Origin: Diabrotica undecimpunctata | Lineage: Eukaryota > Arthropoda > Insecta > Coleoptera > Chrysomelidae | Direction of reading: 5' to 3' | Assembly: GCF_040954645.1 (NCBI RefSeq) | Contig: NC_092806.1 | Coordinates: 73,038,141-73,102,140 of the forward strand | DNA: 64,000 nt | Shown: positions 30,141-42,809 of the stretch, one piece after another | Layout: each line of letters starts with the position of its first letter | Numbering within the stretch: position 1 is the stretch's first letter | Translations under genes and position numbers: made by a program | Notes under the pieces: generated by a model | The model's database searches: none | Told to the model about the DNA's origin: nothing | The model's input: the letters and a program-made list of their open reading frames with translations, nothing else

Positions 30141-31691
30141 TACAGGTTGGTCGGGCGAAAACGAAACAGAGGCATTATTAGGAACTACAACATTTTTAAA
30201 AAACCCAGCGACAGGTCAATTTTTGATTAAAGGGGGACACATTTGTCCGGTATGTTCGATTATTTTACTTTCACCCCTAATCAAGGATAAGAATCACCTT
30301 AACGTTTTTAATGGCAATGGCGGTCAAATAAGGTATATTTTGCAAGCCATTTAAATTTCCTATACATTAGTCTTTAAATTTTTAAATTCGGCCCAATACT
30401 TTATTTGATTAAAAAATAATAATTTTAAAATTAATATTTTCCCTTGTTACTTATTTCTTAGTTGACCAAAGAACAAATAATGAAATTGATGACTTCTGGT
30501 GTCCATACAATGAGAAACGTTTGTCCGAAATGTTCTTCCACATTCCGAAGCATTTACCGAGTGATTCGTAGGCACTCGTCTACAATTCGTTCACGTAAAT
30601 ATTTTTAAGATCCGGTGGTGTTCTATAGATTTTACTTTTTAGGTGTCTTACAAAAAAAAACTCTAGGGGAGACAAATCTAATGACCGAGGTGGCTATTCG
30701 ATGCTTTCTCTCCTACCAATCGAATACAGTGGAACATTTCGTCTAAATATTTCGTCCTGTTGAAAAATCATTATCTTGTTAATCATATTCAAATATAACA
30801 GTCAAGGCAGGATTAACCAATTCTTCCTGTACTTATAAATACATTTCGCCAGTCAAATTTCCGGGTAAAATGATCCCGCCAGTCGACCACCAAAAATACC
30901 CGCCCATACATTTAACTTTAGCGGTTGCCGTATATGCAACTCGTAGCAAGTCATTTGGTTTTAATCAGACCAATAACGACAATTGTGAGGATTTACAGTT
31001 CTATTTATGCAAAAAATACATTCATCGGAGAAAAAATATTAAAGTGAAACTGTGGATCGGCCACTGCTTGCTTACCAGCTTTCTAAAATTTTTCTAAATA
31101 ATTCTTCCTACTGTTGTGTTTATCTTGGTGTCGTACATTAAATTGCTGAGCTGTCATGTTGGCACCTTTATTGTTTATAAACTATATTGAAATGATATCT
31201 CTCCGGAATGAAAAAAACCATGGTAATAATTTTTTTAAGGCTACAAATTAATGTCACAAGAGAATCATCTAATTCTACTTTCTTTATATGTTTATATCAT
31301 ATCATTTACTTAGTGTGACAAATGTGACAAAAAACAAAAGTTATTCGAAGAAAGGAATTAAAATTGAGACCATTGGCGTATACGAAAGTAGTTACAATTT
31401 AAAGTTAAAAATTATTTTATAATAAATTAACTAAAGTATTAGACCGAATTTACAAATTTAAAGACTAATGTATAGGAAATTGCAAGTGCTTTCAAACGAT
31501 ATCTTATTTGGCCCCATTGCATTAAAAATGTTGGGGTGATTCTTACCCTGGCTTAGGAGTGAAAGTAAAATAATCAAAATACGATAAAAATGTGCCCCCC
31601 TTTAATCAAAAATATACCTGTCACTGGGTTTTTCAGAAATGTCGCAGTTCATGATAATGCCTCTGTTTCGTTTTCTTCCGGCCACTCCGTA
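30141..31691 (-). mobile_element. Mariner-like DNA transposon with about 270-bp inverted ends
   Basis: Left (30141-30415) and right (31435-31691) arms are reverse complements over about 270 bp at roughly 80-85% by eye. Both start with a TA dinucleotide, then CAGGTTGGTCGG or CGGAGTGGCCGG. Inside, the minus strand carries a decayed DDE transposase (see 30500-31280). This is a full-length but dead element. Confidence 0.85.
30500..31280 (-). pseudogene. DDE transposase relic of the long-TIR element
   Basis: Read leftwards the minus strand gives FSDECIFCINRTVNPHNCRYW (FSDE holds the first catalytic aspartate), KLNVWAGIFG, IFQQDEIFRRNVP (second aspartate region), SIEPPRSLDLSPLEFFF and RHLKSKIYRTPPDL. 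This is the order of the IS630/Tc1/mariner-type family with the PPRSxDLxPLxFFLWGxLK block. Frames shift several times. The N-terminal DNA-binding part is not evident. Confidence 0.75.
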
Positions 31692-32232
31692 TATTTAAAT
31701 TATATTGGTGGAGCTAAAAAACAGTTTAATAATATTCGATAGTTTCTTGTAAAAAATAATGTATCCTGTTTTTTTTAATAGTAACGAATCAATATACTTG
31801 TAACGAAATTCAGGTTTAGTTTCAGGTGACCCTATATTATTGTTAAGAAAATTGTCTTTAATGAATAAATAAATAAGTGTAGTAACATCCAAAACTCAAA
31901 AAGCGTCCTTGTTTTAATAAATAACTGAATAACTAATATAGATAGCCAACAAATGCAAAATTGAGTCATCCACGCCATAAACAAGCAGATGTTGAAAATG
32001 TCTGGCGATTGTCCAAGTTGTAGTAGTTCGAACAACTCAAGATGACCACCACCTACTTGTAATTCGATTTTATTGCAACGTGGGAGTGAAATTTTTACGT
32101 TAATGAGATATATATCATGAATCTATCTTGAGTGAGTAAAAGTAAACAAACACTTATAGATAAAAATAACTTTTTTTCAATGATTTTGTTAGAAGTTCGA
32201 TACGGTAAGATTATTATGTCAACAGGTGTTCA
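31692..32232. other. No recognisable gene
   Basis: AT-rich spacer before a TA tract; no motif seen. Confidence 0.5.
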
Positions 32233-32311
<79 letters not shown>

Positions 32312-32313
32312 TC
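32233..32313. repeat. (TA)n microsatellite
   Basis: About 40 TA units with one G interruption. Confidence 0.95.
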
Positions 32314-32734
32314 GAATAAATTCGATATTTCCTAAGAAAAGCCTTTTTAAAACAATTTAAAACAGGTCGATTTTTAAGTTTAATGTTTTACATTTTACAA
32401 CAAAATTTTATTATAAAAGTTGATATAAATTAAGGTGATGATGTCATCGGCTCTTTTTTTAAATGTAACACCTTATATTGTATGACATTTTTAGATCGAT
32501 AAAAATGAGCTGATTCCAAAAAAGTATAATACTCGTGGTCTAATGGATATAATTTGAAAGATAGGTATGCGCTTAGAAAATAAATTATTTATTATCAATT
32601 GCAAAAAAGTAGCCTACTACCAGTTTTTAGTGAATTGTAATTATTTTTAGTAACGTTAAATAACAATTAAGTAGTATAATACTTGTATTAATTCGTGAAC
32701 GTTCGGTATTACTGCTTACAATTAATTTGAAGTG

Positions 32735-32975
32735 AAAATGAATTTAAGTGTAAAGCAAAGAATTGAAATACTCATGATGATTGGGTAAAAAAACAAATCG
32801 CCAACTCAGATGGAAGTGTGTAATTTATTTAATGAAAAATATTCAGAAAAAACCATAACGCAGTAAACCGTAAGTAAGATTAAAAAGAAATTTCGAGAAA
32901 CTGGTACGGTTGAAAATGCATGCAAATCAGGTCGTCCCTCTGTAAAAGAATACAATTTGCGAAACAATGATGGAT
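32735..32975 (+). pseudogene. Transposase N-terminal helix-turn-helix (DUF4817-like)
   Basis: The plus frame reads MNLSVKQRIEILMMIG, then PTQMEVCNLFNEKYSEKTIT, TVSKIKKKFRETGTVEN, and KSGRPSVKE, with two nonsense codons. This is the HTH domain found at the start of many arthropod mariner-like transposases whose C-terminus has the FQQDGAPPH block. The rest of the protein is lost; a different transposase fragment follows at 33240. Confidence 0.7.
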
Positions 32976-33239
32976 AACTTCTTTCTTGTATTTACCTTAT
33001 GGTCTATAATAAATGACTTGCTTGACTATCCAGCATCTAGTTAATGGAAGTTTTTCCATTATCTAGTGAAATCTGGGCCATGTTAACTAAGTTGTATATT
33101 TAACCTTCATTATTTCTCATAATAATTTGATCTGTATTTTATTATTTTGCACTTTCCTACATATTTTAACCAATACTATATCGATCTTCTAATTTGCCTA
33201 ACCATTTTATTTTATGCCATATTTATTATAAGAAGAATT

Positions 33240-33530
33240 ATGTGGCTCCAGAATAACAACATCGACACCTTACCGTGGCCCAGCTACAGTCCGGATTTAA
33301 ACCAAATCGAGAATGTGTGAGGGGTTATTATAAAACGGTTGTATCGGCGTAATTTTATACCTCAAAATGCTGAAGAGCCGTGGCACGGTATACAACAGGT
33401 TTGGGAAGAGCTCTCTGAAGAAGACAATTTCATAGTTCCTTTCACGCAGATGCACCGAAGACTACAAGCTGTTATCAATGCTAATGAAAATATGTATTAC
33501 AAAATATTAATTTTAGTTTTACATACCTAA
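33240..33530 (+). pseudogene. Tc1-like transposase C-terminus
   Basis: LQNNNIDTLPWPSYSPDLNQ, IENV (with the catalytic glutamate in IEN), GVIIKRLYRRNFIPQNAEE, WHGIQQVWEELSEED, MHRRLQAVINANENMY. This is the third-residue block and tail of a Tc1-like DDE transposase. There is one stop (after IENV). The upstream parts are absent. Confidence 0.75.
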
Positions 33531-33619
33531 ATTTAGTATAGTTTTGGTTTTCCAGACCTCGCTTTTAAAATTTAGACCTTAATACATATTACAATTTATG
33601 AATTAACATATGTAATCAA

Positions 33620-35510
33620 TTGTTTGTTGTTTGTTTGTTTATTTTATTATTTGTCACACTTTTGTTATTGTAGCGTTATATGTCTCGGCAGCGTATAGCA
33701 TTGTGGGTCTAATTATAGTTTTGTATACTCTTATTTTTGTATTACGAGATATATCTCTGGTCTTAATTATTTTGCTCATGGCTCCAGCAGACCTGTTGCT
33801 CTTGGTCAGTCTCAGATTGATTTCAGTTTCTTCCTTGCATGTCAGATCGTAAGAGTACTTAAGTACATATATTCATCCAACTTCTCGAATTCTGCAACTG
33901 ATCCATCCTCCACCTCCAATTTAAAGGAGTTTGGTGTGTATTCCTTTTTTGCTCGAGATCTCCATGTACTTAGATTTATTAATAATAACTTTCATTCCTA
34001 TTTTAGAGCTTTCCCGAATCAGTCTTTTTGCTATATTTGATAGTTCTTTTCCATTTCTTGCAATGAGAACCACATCATCAGCGTATGCTAAGCATAGGTG
34101 CTTCTTGTATAAAATAGTTCCGGTTCCGGACCTATTTATCCCACTAACCATTACAATTTTTTCTAGAACTATATTGAATAGCAATGTAGACAACGGATCC
34201 CCTTGGCAAACGCCTTTTTTTCACTTCGCATTCTTCTGAGACTGTACCGTTGCATTTCACAGTACAAATGGTTTGTCTAATTGTCATTTTTACCAATCTT
34301 ACTATTTTTTCTGGCACTTGGAATTCTTTTAGCGTTTCTATTAATTTGCTTCTGTCCATTGTATCGTAGGCGGCTTTGTAAACAATGGAAAGTACTTGTG
34401 CTGAAATGTTATAGTCATAGCAATCACAATGCCGCTCTCCCTGGGGCTTTTTTGATTTTTCATATCTTTTATTATTTCTTCAATTTCTTCTCTTGTGGGC
34501 TTTGGTATTTTTTCTATTACTACTTGAGTTTTAGGAACATTATAATTTGCTTCAGTAGCCACTCCATCATTTAGCATCTCTTTGAAATATTCTTTCCAAC
34601 TTTCACATATTTGGTCTTCGTCCACTATCAGGTTTCCTTGCTGTTTACATTCATCGTTTTTCTCTGATATCCAGTTTTAATGTATTTTATCTTTTTGTAA
34701 AAATTTTTGTTTCAGTTTTCTTGTAATTTTTTTCAATATGCTTTTTTTTATCATCCATATACTTCCGTTTCCGCTCGCTTAGAATTATCTTTACTTTTTT
34801 TCGTTGTTCGGCATACCTTTCAAGGTCGTCTTGTTTTTGCGATCGTACTTTTTAATCTCAAATCTGATCTTTTTTTAACTCTGTTCTACATTCGTCATCG
34901 AACCAGTGGTCTTCTCTAAATCTTTTTGTTCTTGGTATGTTCTTCGACGTTGCTTCCTTTATAGTGTTTGTCATTTTCAAGAACTTTTGTTGTATGTTAC
35001 TCACAGTTGTACTATCTTGTTTGGCGTAGGTTTCTTGTATATCCTTTTGATAATCCTGCGCTATCTCAAATTTTCGCAATTTTTCAAAATTAAATTTACG
35101 TAGCACTTTCTTTTTTCGTTTATGCTTTTTAATTATTGCTTCTCTCATATTAATTCTAGCCAAAAAATGATCTGAGTCTACGTCAGCCCCTCTGCACGTT
35201 TTCACATTTCTTATTAAATTAGCGAACTTCTCTTGTATTAAGATGTGGTCTATTTGATTAGTTTCATTTGATCTCGGAATTTTCCACGTTCATTTATATA
35301 TATTTTTTCTCCTGAAATGCGTGCTCATTATTTTCATCCTGTTTTCAATTGGGAATGTAATCAATCTTTGGCCATTATCATTTGTATTCAAATGTTTACT
35401 TTTACCCCCTGTTATGTTTTTATATATACCTATCTTCTCCTCCGACCTTTGCATTGGCGTCGTCTATAAGGAGGTAGAGCAACTTAATAATTTAAGAGTA
35501 TAGCAGGTTA
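33620..35510 (-). mobile_element. LINE remnant: endonuclease end + reverse transcriptase
   Basis: Read leftwards from 35505: endonuclease end (DDANAKVGGED, then IPRSNETNQIDHI), an inter-domain segment (open 35205-34858: KTCRGADVDSDHFLARINMR, then RKFNFEKLRKFEIAQ), linker (WKEYFKEMLNDG), finger (PTREEIEEIIKDMKNQKSP), then a deletion, then AAYDTMDRSKLIETLKEF, CEVKKRRLPRGS, LFNIVLEKI, and the palm box CLAYADDVVLIAR (YADD intact), followed by post-RT sequence to about 33620. Frameshifts between blocks make it dead. The endonuclease is only partly present. Confidence 0.85.
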
Positions 35511-37550
35511 GTTTGCTAGTTATTAAGCTACAGTATGCAAGAAAGTTAACAAGGGCCAATTTCAACTGCCGATTATAAATCTTAAGTTAATTTAAGGCAT
35601 TCATTCAAGCTGAGACTTATTCAATCTGAGTCGATTTGAATATTTTAATACCTTTGTATTTTCATCACATCAGCATTTTACTCTTCCGTTTGAACTATCT
35701 GGCTTTTACATATGTTCCTTCTATCTTTGGTTTAATTTTTCCATTGTATTTAAAAAAATGATAAACTTATTTAGAAAATATCGCAGCAATAATGTTAATG
35801 CCCTAAAATCCTTTACTAGTAACTATGAGACCGCAATCAGTTTATCTTAAACGTAATAATTTTTATAGTCGATGTACTACTATTATATTTGAAGTGTGAA
35901 ATTCGTATTTTTCTTATTTTCACTCACAATTTACATTGCTGATAACTAAGTCATTTTTTTATCTGATATTCTTATACTGTTTATAGGTTTGTACCGCTAT
36001 AGTTTTTAAGCCATAATTATATGATGTCCTTTTGCCTTAAATTTTGTGTTTTACAATCACGTTCTTTCAGTTAATAGTTAAGAAATAATCTACATAATAT
36101 GTGGTAACTTTATGTCAACATAAGCTGTATACACATGCATGTTTGACTGCATGCAGGTGACCGCATGCAGTCATATACGATCCTATTATTGTTACGGTAA
36201 TAACAGTCTTAGGTTTTTTTGTGATAAGAAACATGAAATCAAATTTAACAGCTGATAAATATAGGTACAAGATATATAAAAAATTGACAACACCTGCCGC
36301 TATCTTTTTTATTAGCTTAGTTGATTTAATTTGAATTCAGTATTTTATTTCTATTTTTGCGAAGTGTGCATAATATCAATAGATAATATATTAAAGCTTT
36401 GATTACAGAACAATTTTCGTCACATAACCTGGATTTTGTTTTATGTATTTTGACTTTTCCTTTTTTTTCGTTCAATCATTTATACATAGGTACTGTGGCA
36501 TTGGATACTTTTACATGATATGATATTAATGCAGATTTAGTTTTCATGGTAGTATATATTTATTTACTTACCTTCGTAAATCATATTCTCGTAGGGCTTT
36601 TTTATTATTATTTTTTAGTATAATTAAATTTTGTTGAACATTTTATTCTAACGCACCTTTTCAAACTAAACAGTTGTTTTGATAGGATATTGTTGCATTT
36701 ACCAAAAATTGTGGAATCCTAAAAGTTGGCATCGTTTCAGTTTATCTGTATGTGCTTACAAATTACGTGGGATCGTGAGAGAATCGTGTGCAACAAAACT
36801 AAAATAAATCTAGAAAATTATACAAAAAATGCCTTGGCAGGCAAATCTCCTTTTATGAAGATTTTGTTAGATTTTCTGTTTAATCTTAGATGCAAACATT
36901 TATATCTTTATAAAAATTAATCAAATTTAAATGAAAGGGTAATGTATAGGGTATAAAAATATTATAGATATGTGCACTCATTATTCATATGAATGTAGAA
37001 AGTAGTAGGATATTGTTACCCATATTGAACGAAGGACTTGCTATTAAAACAGTATCAAATTTTACAGGTTAATAAACAAAAACACAACGATACCGGAGGT
37101 ACATCTTGTATATTAAAAACAATTATTTTTTATATAGATTGGAAAATAAAAATTTGGAATTTGATGTCGATCTTGAGAGAAAACTAAATATTAAGCCATA
37201 TAGAACTTTATATGTCGGAATATTATCATGGATGGTTTCAGTTATATCAGTTACATTGCAAACAAGAGAGTTTTGATTTCGTGACTGGATATCATGGAAT
37301 GTATTATATTAATAAACATCATCACATTTCATCATTGTCGGTCCTATAGGGACATTTGTGTTAAAAGTTGAGAATACTTTTTAAGGCATTTTAAGGTAGT
37401 GTACAAAAAAAAAATAAATTAATTGTATGTCCAAATTATTGTCGGTATAATGAAAATAGCTAATATACAGTCATGAGAGTAAATTAGATTATTTAGTTTA
37501 AAGAGATTATATATAAAGATATAACAATTATTTTTTATCATAAGATATAT
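35511..37550. other. No recognisable gene
   Basis: AT-rich DNA with no ORF that I recognise. It contains the palindrome at 36145-36172. Confidence 0.5.
36145..36172. repeat. Perfect palindrome, 10-bp arms
   Basis: GACTGCATGC, an 8-nt spacer AGGTGACC, then GCATGCAGTC: exact inverted arms in a unique AT-rich region. Confidence 0.9.
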
Positions 37551-37553
37551 ACA

Positions 37554-39009
37554 CATATGTCCAAAAGTTTGGAATATTGGAATATTTCATCTTTTTATCG
37601 ATTTTTATATATAAATTCTTCTGAATAGTTAAACATAATTTTGTTTTAATTCTCAACAATACTAAATAAATCTTTAAACCAGATAAACGATAAGCAAAAA
37701 AATTATTTATTTTCTTGGAGTGAAAAACTTACAATGTACAACTTACATTTAAAAATAAATTAGTATAGAAAAAAATAATTTTTAATAAAACTAATAATTA
37801 GTATTTCCTCCATTTGTCTGTATTCATGCCTCTAGGCGATTTTTCATGCTGCCGATTAACTGGTCGAGCTGGGCTTGCGAAATTTTCTCCCATTCTTCAC
37901 GAGCAGCATCTTTTAGTTCTCGAAGTGTAATAGGGGGATTGTTTTGCTTCTTAATGCGTGTTTTGAGAATGTCCCAAGCATGTTCAATAAGTTTCATGTC
38001 GGGGGAATTCGAGGGCCACTGTAATGTAGATATTCCTTCTTCTTCCAGAAAATTGTGTACTGCTGCTGTTCGATGAGGAGGTGCGGTGTCATGCATAAAC
38101 ACAAATTCATCACCTCCTGCCCCTCGGAATAGACGTACGACAGGATTTAAAACTTTCTCGATGTACACAGCACCAGTGGCTCTTCTCTCCAGAACCAGCA
38201 GTGGCGTCCGTGTACCACTCATAATAGCACCCCAAACCATAATATTGCCACCTTCAAATGGGACACGCGGTTGGGCTGTTTCTAGTCGGGCTTGTCTTTC
38301 TGGGGCCCTCCAAACCAGTGTTCTTCGCGAATCAGATAGCAAGCCAATTTTTGACCCATCAGAGAACATCACGTTATTCCAGTTAGAACCATGACACACC
38401 ATTTCTATAGCTCATTGCAAACTTACTATTTTGTGTTGGTAGGTTAGTTTAGGAACACGTAGCGGTCTTCTAAGATACAAATTTACCGCATTTAGTCTGC
38501 GTGTTATTGTTTGGCGTGAAATATTCAGTCTTTGAAGCCTAGAAAGTTCTCTGGATATATCACTTGTAGATTCCAGACGATTTCTGCGAGCTATCAATGT
38601 TATTTGCCCGTCTTGAGATGATGTTGTATATCGACTTCTACCACTTCTGGGACGATCCTTAATGTCATTTGTATCTTAGAATTTTTTTTAAATTTTCGAT
38701 ACAGCACTCTGAGTAACATCAACAATATTCACGATATATTTTTGACTCAAGCCCTGTTGTAACCAAACAATTACTCTAGATCTGTCAAAATGAGATATCA
38801 CGTTTCTAGACATTTTTAAACGGCTCAATTAAAATTTAAACAAAGACTGAAATAATGCATAATCAGTTAAATGTGACCAAAATTATACAAAAGTGAATCA
38901 AATTTTTTATCATTTTCATTTAAAAACGCTCTAGAATGAATATCAACAACAGTTTTAAAACCACCATAGGCGTAGATACATTATTTGTACGTATTCCAAA
39001 CTTTTGGAC

Positions 39010-39012
<3 letters not shown>
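37554..39012 (-). mobile_element. Tc1-like transposon, full length
   Basis: Left end 37554-37576 (CATATGTCCAAAAGTTTGGA) and right end 38992-39012 (its inverse) form inverted repeats of about 20 bp flanked by TA-rich sequence; the right end abuts a TA tract. Between them lies one transposase gene on the minus strand. The length of about 1.46 kb is typical of Tc1-like elements. Confidence 0.9.
37824..38813 (-). pseudogene. Tc1-like transposase, near-complete, three nonsense codons
   Basis: 330 codons from MSRNVISHFDRSRV to NRLEA in one frame, broken only by three nonsense codons (two TAA near codon 45-50 and one TGA just before AIEM). An N-terminal HTH (QQGLSQKYIVNIVDVTQSAV) and a second HTH (ISRELSRLQRLNISRQTITR) precede the catalytic core. 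The triad is visible as D in VMFSDGS, D in FVFMHDTAPPH, and E in MKLIEHAWD. The enzyme cuts and pastes the element at TA sites. No indels were noticed, so the copy is fairly young. C-terminal 192 codons are open. Confidence 0.9.

Positions 39013-39013
<1 letters not shown>

Positions 39014-39057
<44 letters not shown>
39014..39057. repeat. (TA)n microsatellite
   Basis: About 22 TA units at the right end of the Tc1-like element, which targets TA. Confidence 0.95.
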
Positions 39058-39066
<9 letters not shown>

Positions 39067-39216
39067 AACATGTAATATAAAAATTCCTAAACAAAACTTA
39101 GAATTCCTTTTTACTTATATAAATACCTACTAGTCTAAACTTTAACGTAGTTTAAATTAACAAATTAATTCTACAGTTAGTGTGATAGCTGTTGCCCTTA
39201 TGTCATATTCTCGGTT

Positions 39217-39274
39217 GGTCCACCCATTTATCTGGGTGGGGTCTTTATACATTATTCGCATCTGTTCTTTGGTC

Positions 39275-39329
<55 letters not shown>

Positions 39330-39394
39330 CACTTGGGGTCCACCCATTTATCTGGGTGGGGTCTTTATACATTATTCGCATCTGTTCTTTGGTC

Positions 39395-39430
<36 letters not shown>

Positions 39431-39456
39431 CGTTCCCTATTATTAGCAATTGGGAC
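39217..39456. repeat. 120-bp tandem repeat, (TA)n plus 62-bp hairpin-bearing unit
   Basis: The block from 39218 to about 39279 recurs exactly 120 bp later at 39338-39399, each followed by a (TA)n run (39278-39326 and 39398-39427). The unit opens with a perfect small hairpin, CCACCCA-TTTATC-TGGGTGG. Confidence 0.9.
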
Positions 39457-40555
39457 GCGCCTTGGGAAGCAAATATCGATGAAAGCGTTACAATGATCAT
39501 TTACAGTGATCAGTGAAGGGACTTGAAAAGTTTGGTTAATGTTTCTAACGATTTTATATAACGTTTAAAAGAAAAAAGACAGAACATTACACAAATCCCT
39601 ATGTACAAAATAAAATACCTAAAAGGTAAAAACTTTTATGTATCAAAAATACTTTCATACCTTCTGAAAATAATCAACCACCGGTATATAAGAATCAGAA
39701 TAAACCGGTATAACAGAGTATCAACGAACTCCACAAAAGTCTTGAACCGTATTTCAAAAAAAACCTACGTAGAGGACTATAAGAGGACCTATTAACCTTG
39801 ATATTACACTTAGTTACACCAACAGGGATGTATGTACCAAATTTCGAGACTAAAGAACTTTTCTTAAAAAAAAAGGAGAAAACAAGAATATAAAAAGATG
39901 ATAAATACGCGTTGATCCTTAATTCACTAGAGTTATTCCTTACACCTAATTGGATCTTTCAATGTTTTTTCTTTCGTTTAAGAGTTATCACACAGACAGA
40001 CGGATAGACGCAGAATGTAGAGAGGATAATTATTTAGTTTAGTTATTTGGTTTACTTTCTATCAAGGCCGGCGATAACGATCCTGCAAGGTATGCACTGC
40101 GGTTGGCGTCTCTGTTTGGAGGTCGCCAAAATGAGCTTTTTTGTTAAAGTGTTATACAAAATAGTAAAATAGAAAATTAACTTTTTAAATGTGGTTTTAA
40201 TTCCATTCATAATACTATTCTGTGTTTGTTATTTTTGCATACCACATGTAAAGCACAGAATTCCTACCGTGTTGTAAAAGATATTTATTGGTAAATATAT
40301 TATGTTTCAAAAAACAAACAACTTTGCATATATTTTAAATGCTTTGTTTATTTTCTTTAAATATCTTTGAAGTTGTTAAAGTTTTTGTGTCAGCAGTTAA
40401 TAAAGTAAATTAATGATTTGTAATTAAATAAACATTTTATATAAAATTTAGTTTATCAGGAGCTTTGTCAATTTTGTATTATATGTGTTTAGTAATAATT
40501 TAATGTTTATCCGTAAAAATCCGCAATCCGTAAAAAAATTAGAGACATTCGAAAT
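39457..40555. other. No recognisable gene
   Basis: AT-rich. A 64-codon frame at 39601-39795 shows no known motif. The only GC-rich island is 40060-40130, also unassigned. Confidence 0.5.
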
Positions 40556-40905
40556 ATGGTTATATAGGCGTAAAAATTCCTTGGACTGCAAAAGACTCAA
40601 ACGAAGAAGTGTTAACACGAGTTGGGCATGGCAGAAAGCTTATGAATATAATTAAAGTAAGAAAAACATCGTATATGTGCCACATACTTTAAAACGATAA
40701 ATACTCTCTTCTGCACGCCATCATTCAAAGAAGAGTGTAGGAAAGAAACGGCTTGGGAAGAAAGAAGAAATCTTGGCTGAGGAATATCAAGATTGGACTA
40801 ACCTCAGTGTTGAACAGATATTTCACTTTGCAAAAGATAGGGAAGCGTTTAAAGAAGTGATTGCCTATCTACGTTAGAAGACGGCACAAGAAGAAGAATG
40901 TTTGT
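40556..40905 (+). mobile_element. LINE 3' tail
   Basis: Across frames: WLYRRKNSLDCKRLKRR, TRVGHGRKLMNIIKVRKTSY, RVxERNGLGRKKKSWLRNI, then an open EEYQDWTNLSVEQIFHFAKD and REAFKEVIAYLR with the stop. Ends in GAAGAAGAA. This is the usual RTE-like post-RT C-terminus with a few frameshifts. Confidence 0.75.
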
Positions 40906-42809
40906 GAGTGCAAAAGAACATTATCTATTGTTGCATTCAGTAAACAAGCATAATATTGAGGTGTTAAAGTTATTATTTTTATTCAGTTAAATATTAAATT
41001 TTGTATGATTGCCAAAAGATTAAATAAATATAATTAAATTAAAAAAAAAAACAAAGGGCGCCTATGCTAGTTTTGCAGGCGGGCACCTTATACCCTAGCA
41101 CCGGGACTGCTTTCTATTTTAAGTTACGACAGGTTAACAATTACTTTTAATAGTTAAAAAATAAGTTAGTTTGATTTTTATTTAAATTTCTATTAATATT
41201 GTTTAATCCTGACAGTCTCCTGTTAGTTCATTAACAATTATTTGATTGCTCAAACAATCGTTTGCATATATTCCTTTTCCTTTCCGACAAACACTTTAAT
41301 CCAGCGCATAAAATAAAATAAAACAATGTAATAATGCTACTAAAGTCTAAAACCTTAAATAAAGTGCGCGTTTTTGACCCTTCCCACATATTTTTTAAGC
41401 AAAATACTCTGTTAAGGTATCTGTTTATAGTTTTTAATGAGATAAAATGACAATTGACAATGACAAATGACAATGACATTTTATAAGATAATTTTAAGTG
41501 GAATCGGAAATATTTATTCGTGTAGATGAAAAGTCTTGAAAAGAACTGGATAACGAGCTTATAAATGAAATATTATTTGCCATATGATCGCATTTAAAAT
41601 GAATTTACCATATAACGGTCGCCCTGGCGTATTAATTTATGAATTATGTCATTAAAACGGCAAAAAATAAGGAAACTTTGCGTTATTCAGATTCAATATT
41701 CAGATATTCATTTATATAGAAAATGCACGAAGAATGCACACTTTTAATAAATAAATCATATAACAACAGTACTAAAAATTAAGCAAAAACCTTTAATAAA
41801 AACCATATAAGTTTTAACCAGTAATGACCATAATCTTACTCTTTCTCACACTCTTTTATTTTATATTACATATTTATTAAAACGTTTAAAAATTCTAAGT
41901 AGACAATTATTATTTAAACAGACGATTTTTCTCAATAATTAAATTCTCATAAGCGCTTGTAGATTCCGCTTGCCAAAAGTAGCAAGTATATTGATAATTT
42001 TCAAATGTGTTTATATTATTAGGTCGAATCATTACTACATAGATATTTTGTAATAATACAATCCGACCTTGTTTTAATGTAAGTAGGTAATGCTGATAAA
42101 AATGATTTCATACATGACTCATTTCTAAAATTTAGTGCGCTGTATAAATTGGACCAGCATTTTGTGTCTAATTTTCCACACCCACTAACATCATTTCACC
42201 GATTGGTACAGCATATTTCTATCCGATATTACCGTAAAACGAAAATTAGTTACCTTATAACGTTCTCTAAAGTATTAATGGTAGATGTTTATTTTATTGA
42301 TCTACTCTTACAAATAAAATCGATGTCAAATAATACAATATTCTTACAGAAATCCTCTCCACATAATCCGGCATTTTTGAAATTTTGGCTTCTTTTGACA
42401 AAATCCGACAAATTCTTCTTATAGCAGAAGTTGATAAGAACATTTTAATTCCTATTTGTCGAGGATCTACTATTATAATATCATCCTTCTTTGGCTTCTT
42501 CCTACCAGCGATACTTTTCCTTTCATTATTCTTTGAACTATTAACTAGGATTGTTCAAATTTGTTTTACACTTTATATAATAGAGCTAGGCAGTAACCTA
42601 GCCTAGATATAGAATTTTATTAAAATTTAAATTAATTTTTCTTGTTTACTTTAAAATGCGTTTGGAACACACTATGAAAAGCGTTTGTTTTGTGTTTATT
42701 AATTAATGTTTTGTAATTTTGATGCATCACCTAGTTTTTTCTGACTGTTTATTGTTCTTTCTAAGTATATGAAACTTTGCAAAATGATTTTATTCTCCAT
42801 TGTAGTGAT
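40906..42809. other. No recognisable gene
   Basis: AT-rich. Open frames at 41231-41479 and 42149-42606 show no known domain. A short TGACAA-type tandem repeat lies at 41446-41479. Confidence 0.5.

Noticed and set aside
30022..30354. 110-codon plus ORF
   Set aside because: Its second half is the left inverted end of a DNA transposon, and the same sequence appears inverted at 31435-31691, so it is not a gene.
38086..38394. 102-codon plus ORF
   Set aside because: Antisense shadow of the Tc1 transposase.
42149..42606. Two overlapping plus ORFs (91 and 73 codons) as a gene
   Set aside because: AT-rich, no known motif, no splice logic joining them.
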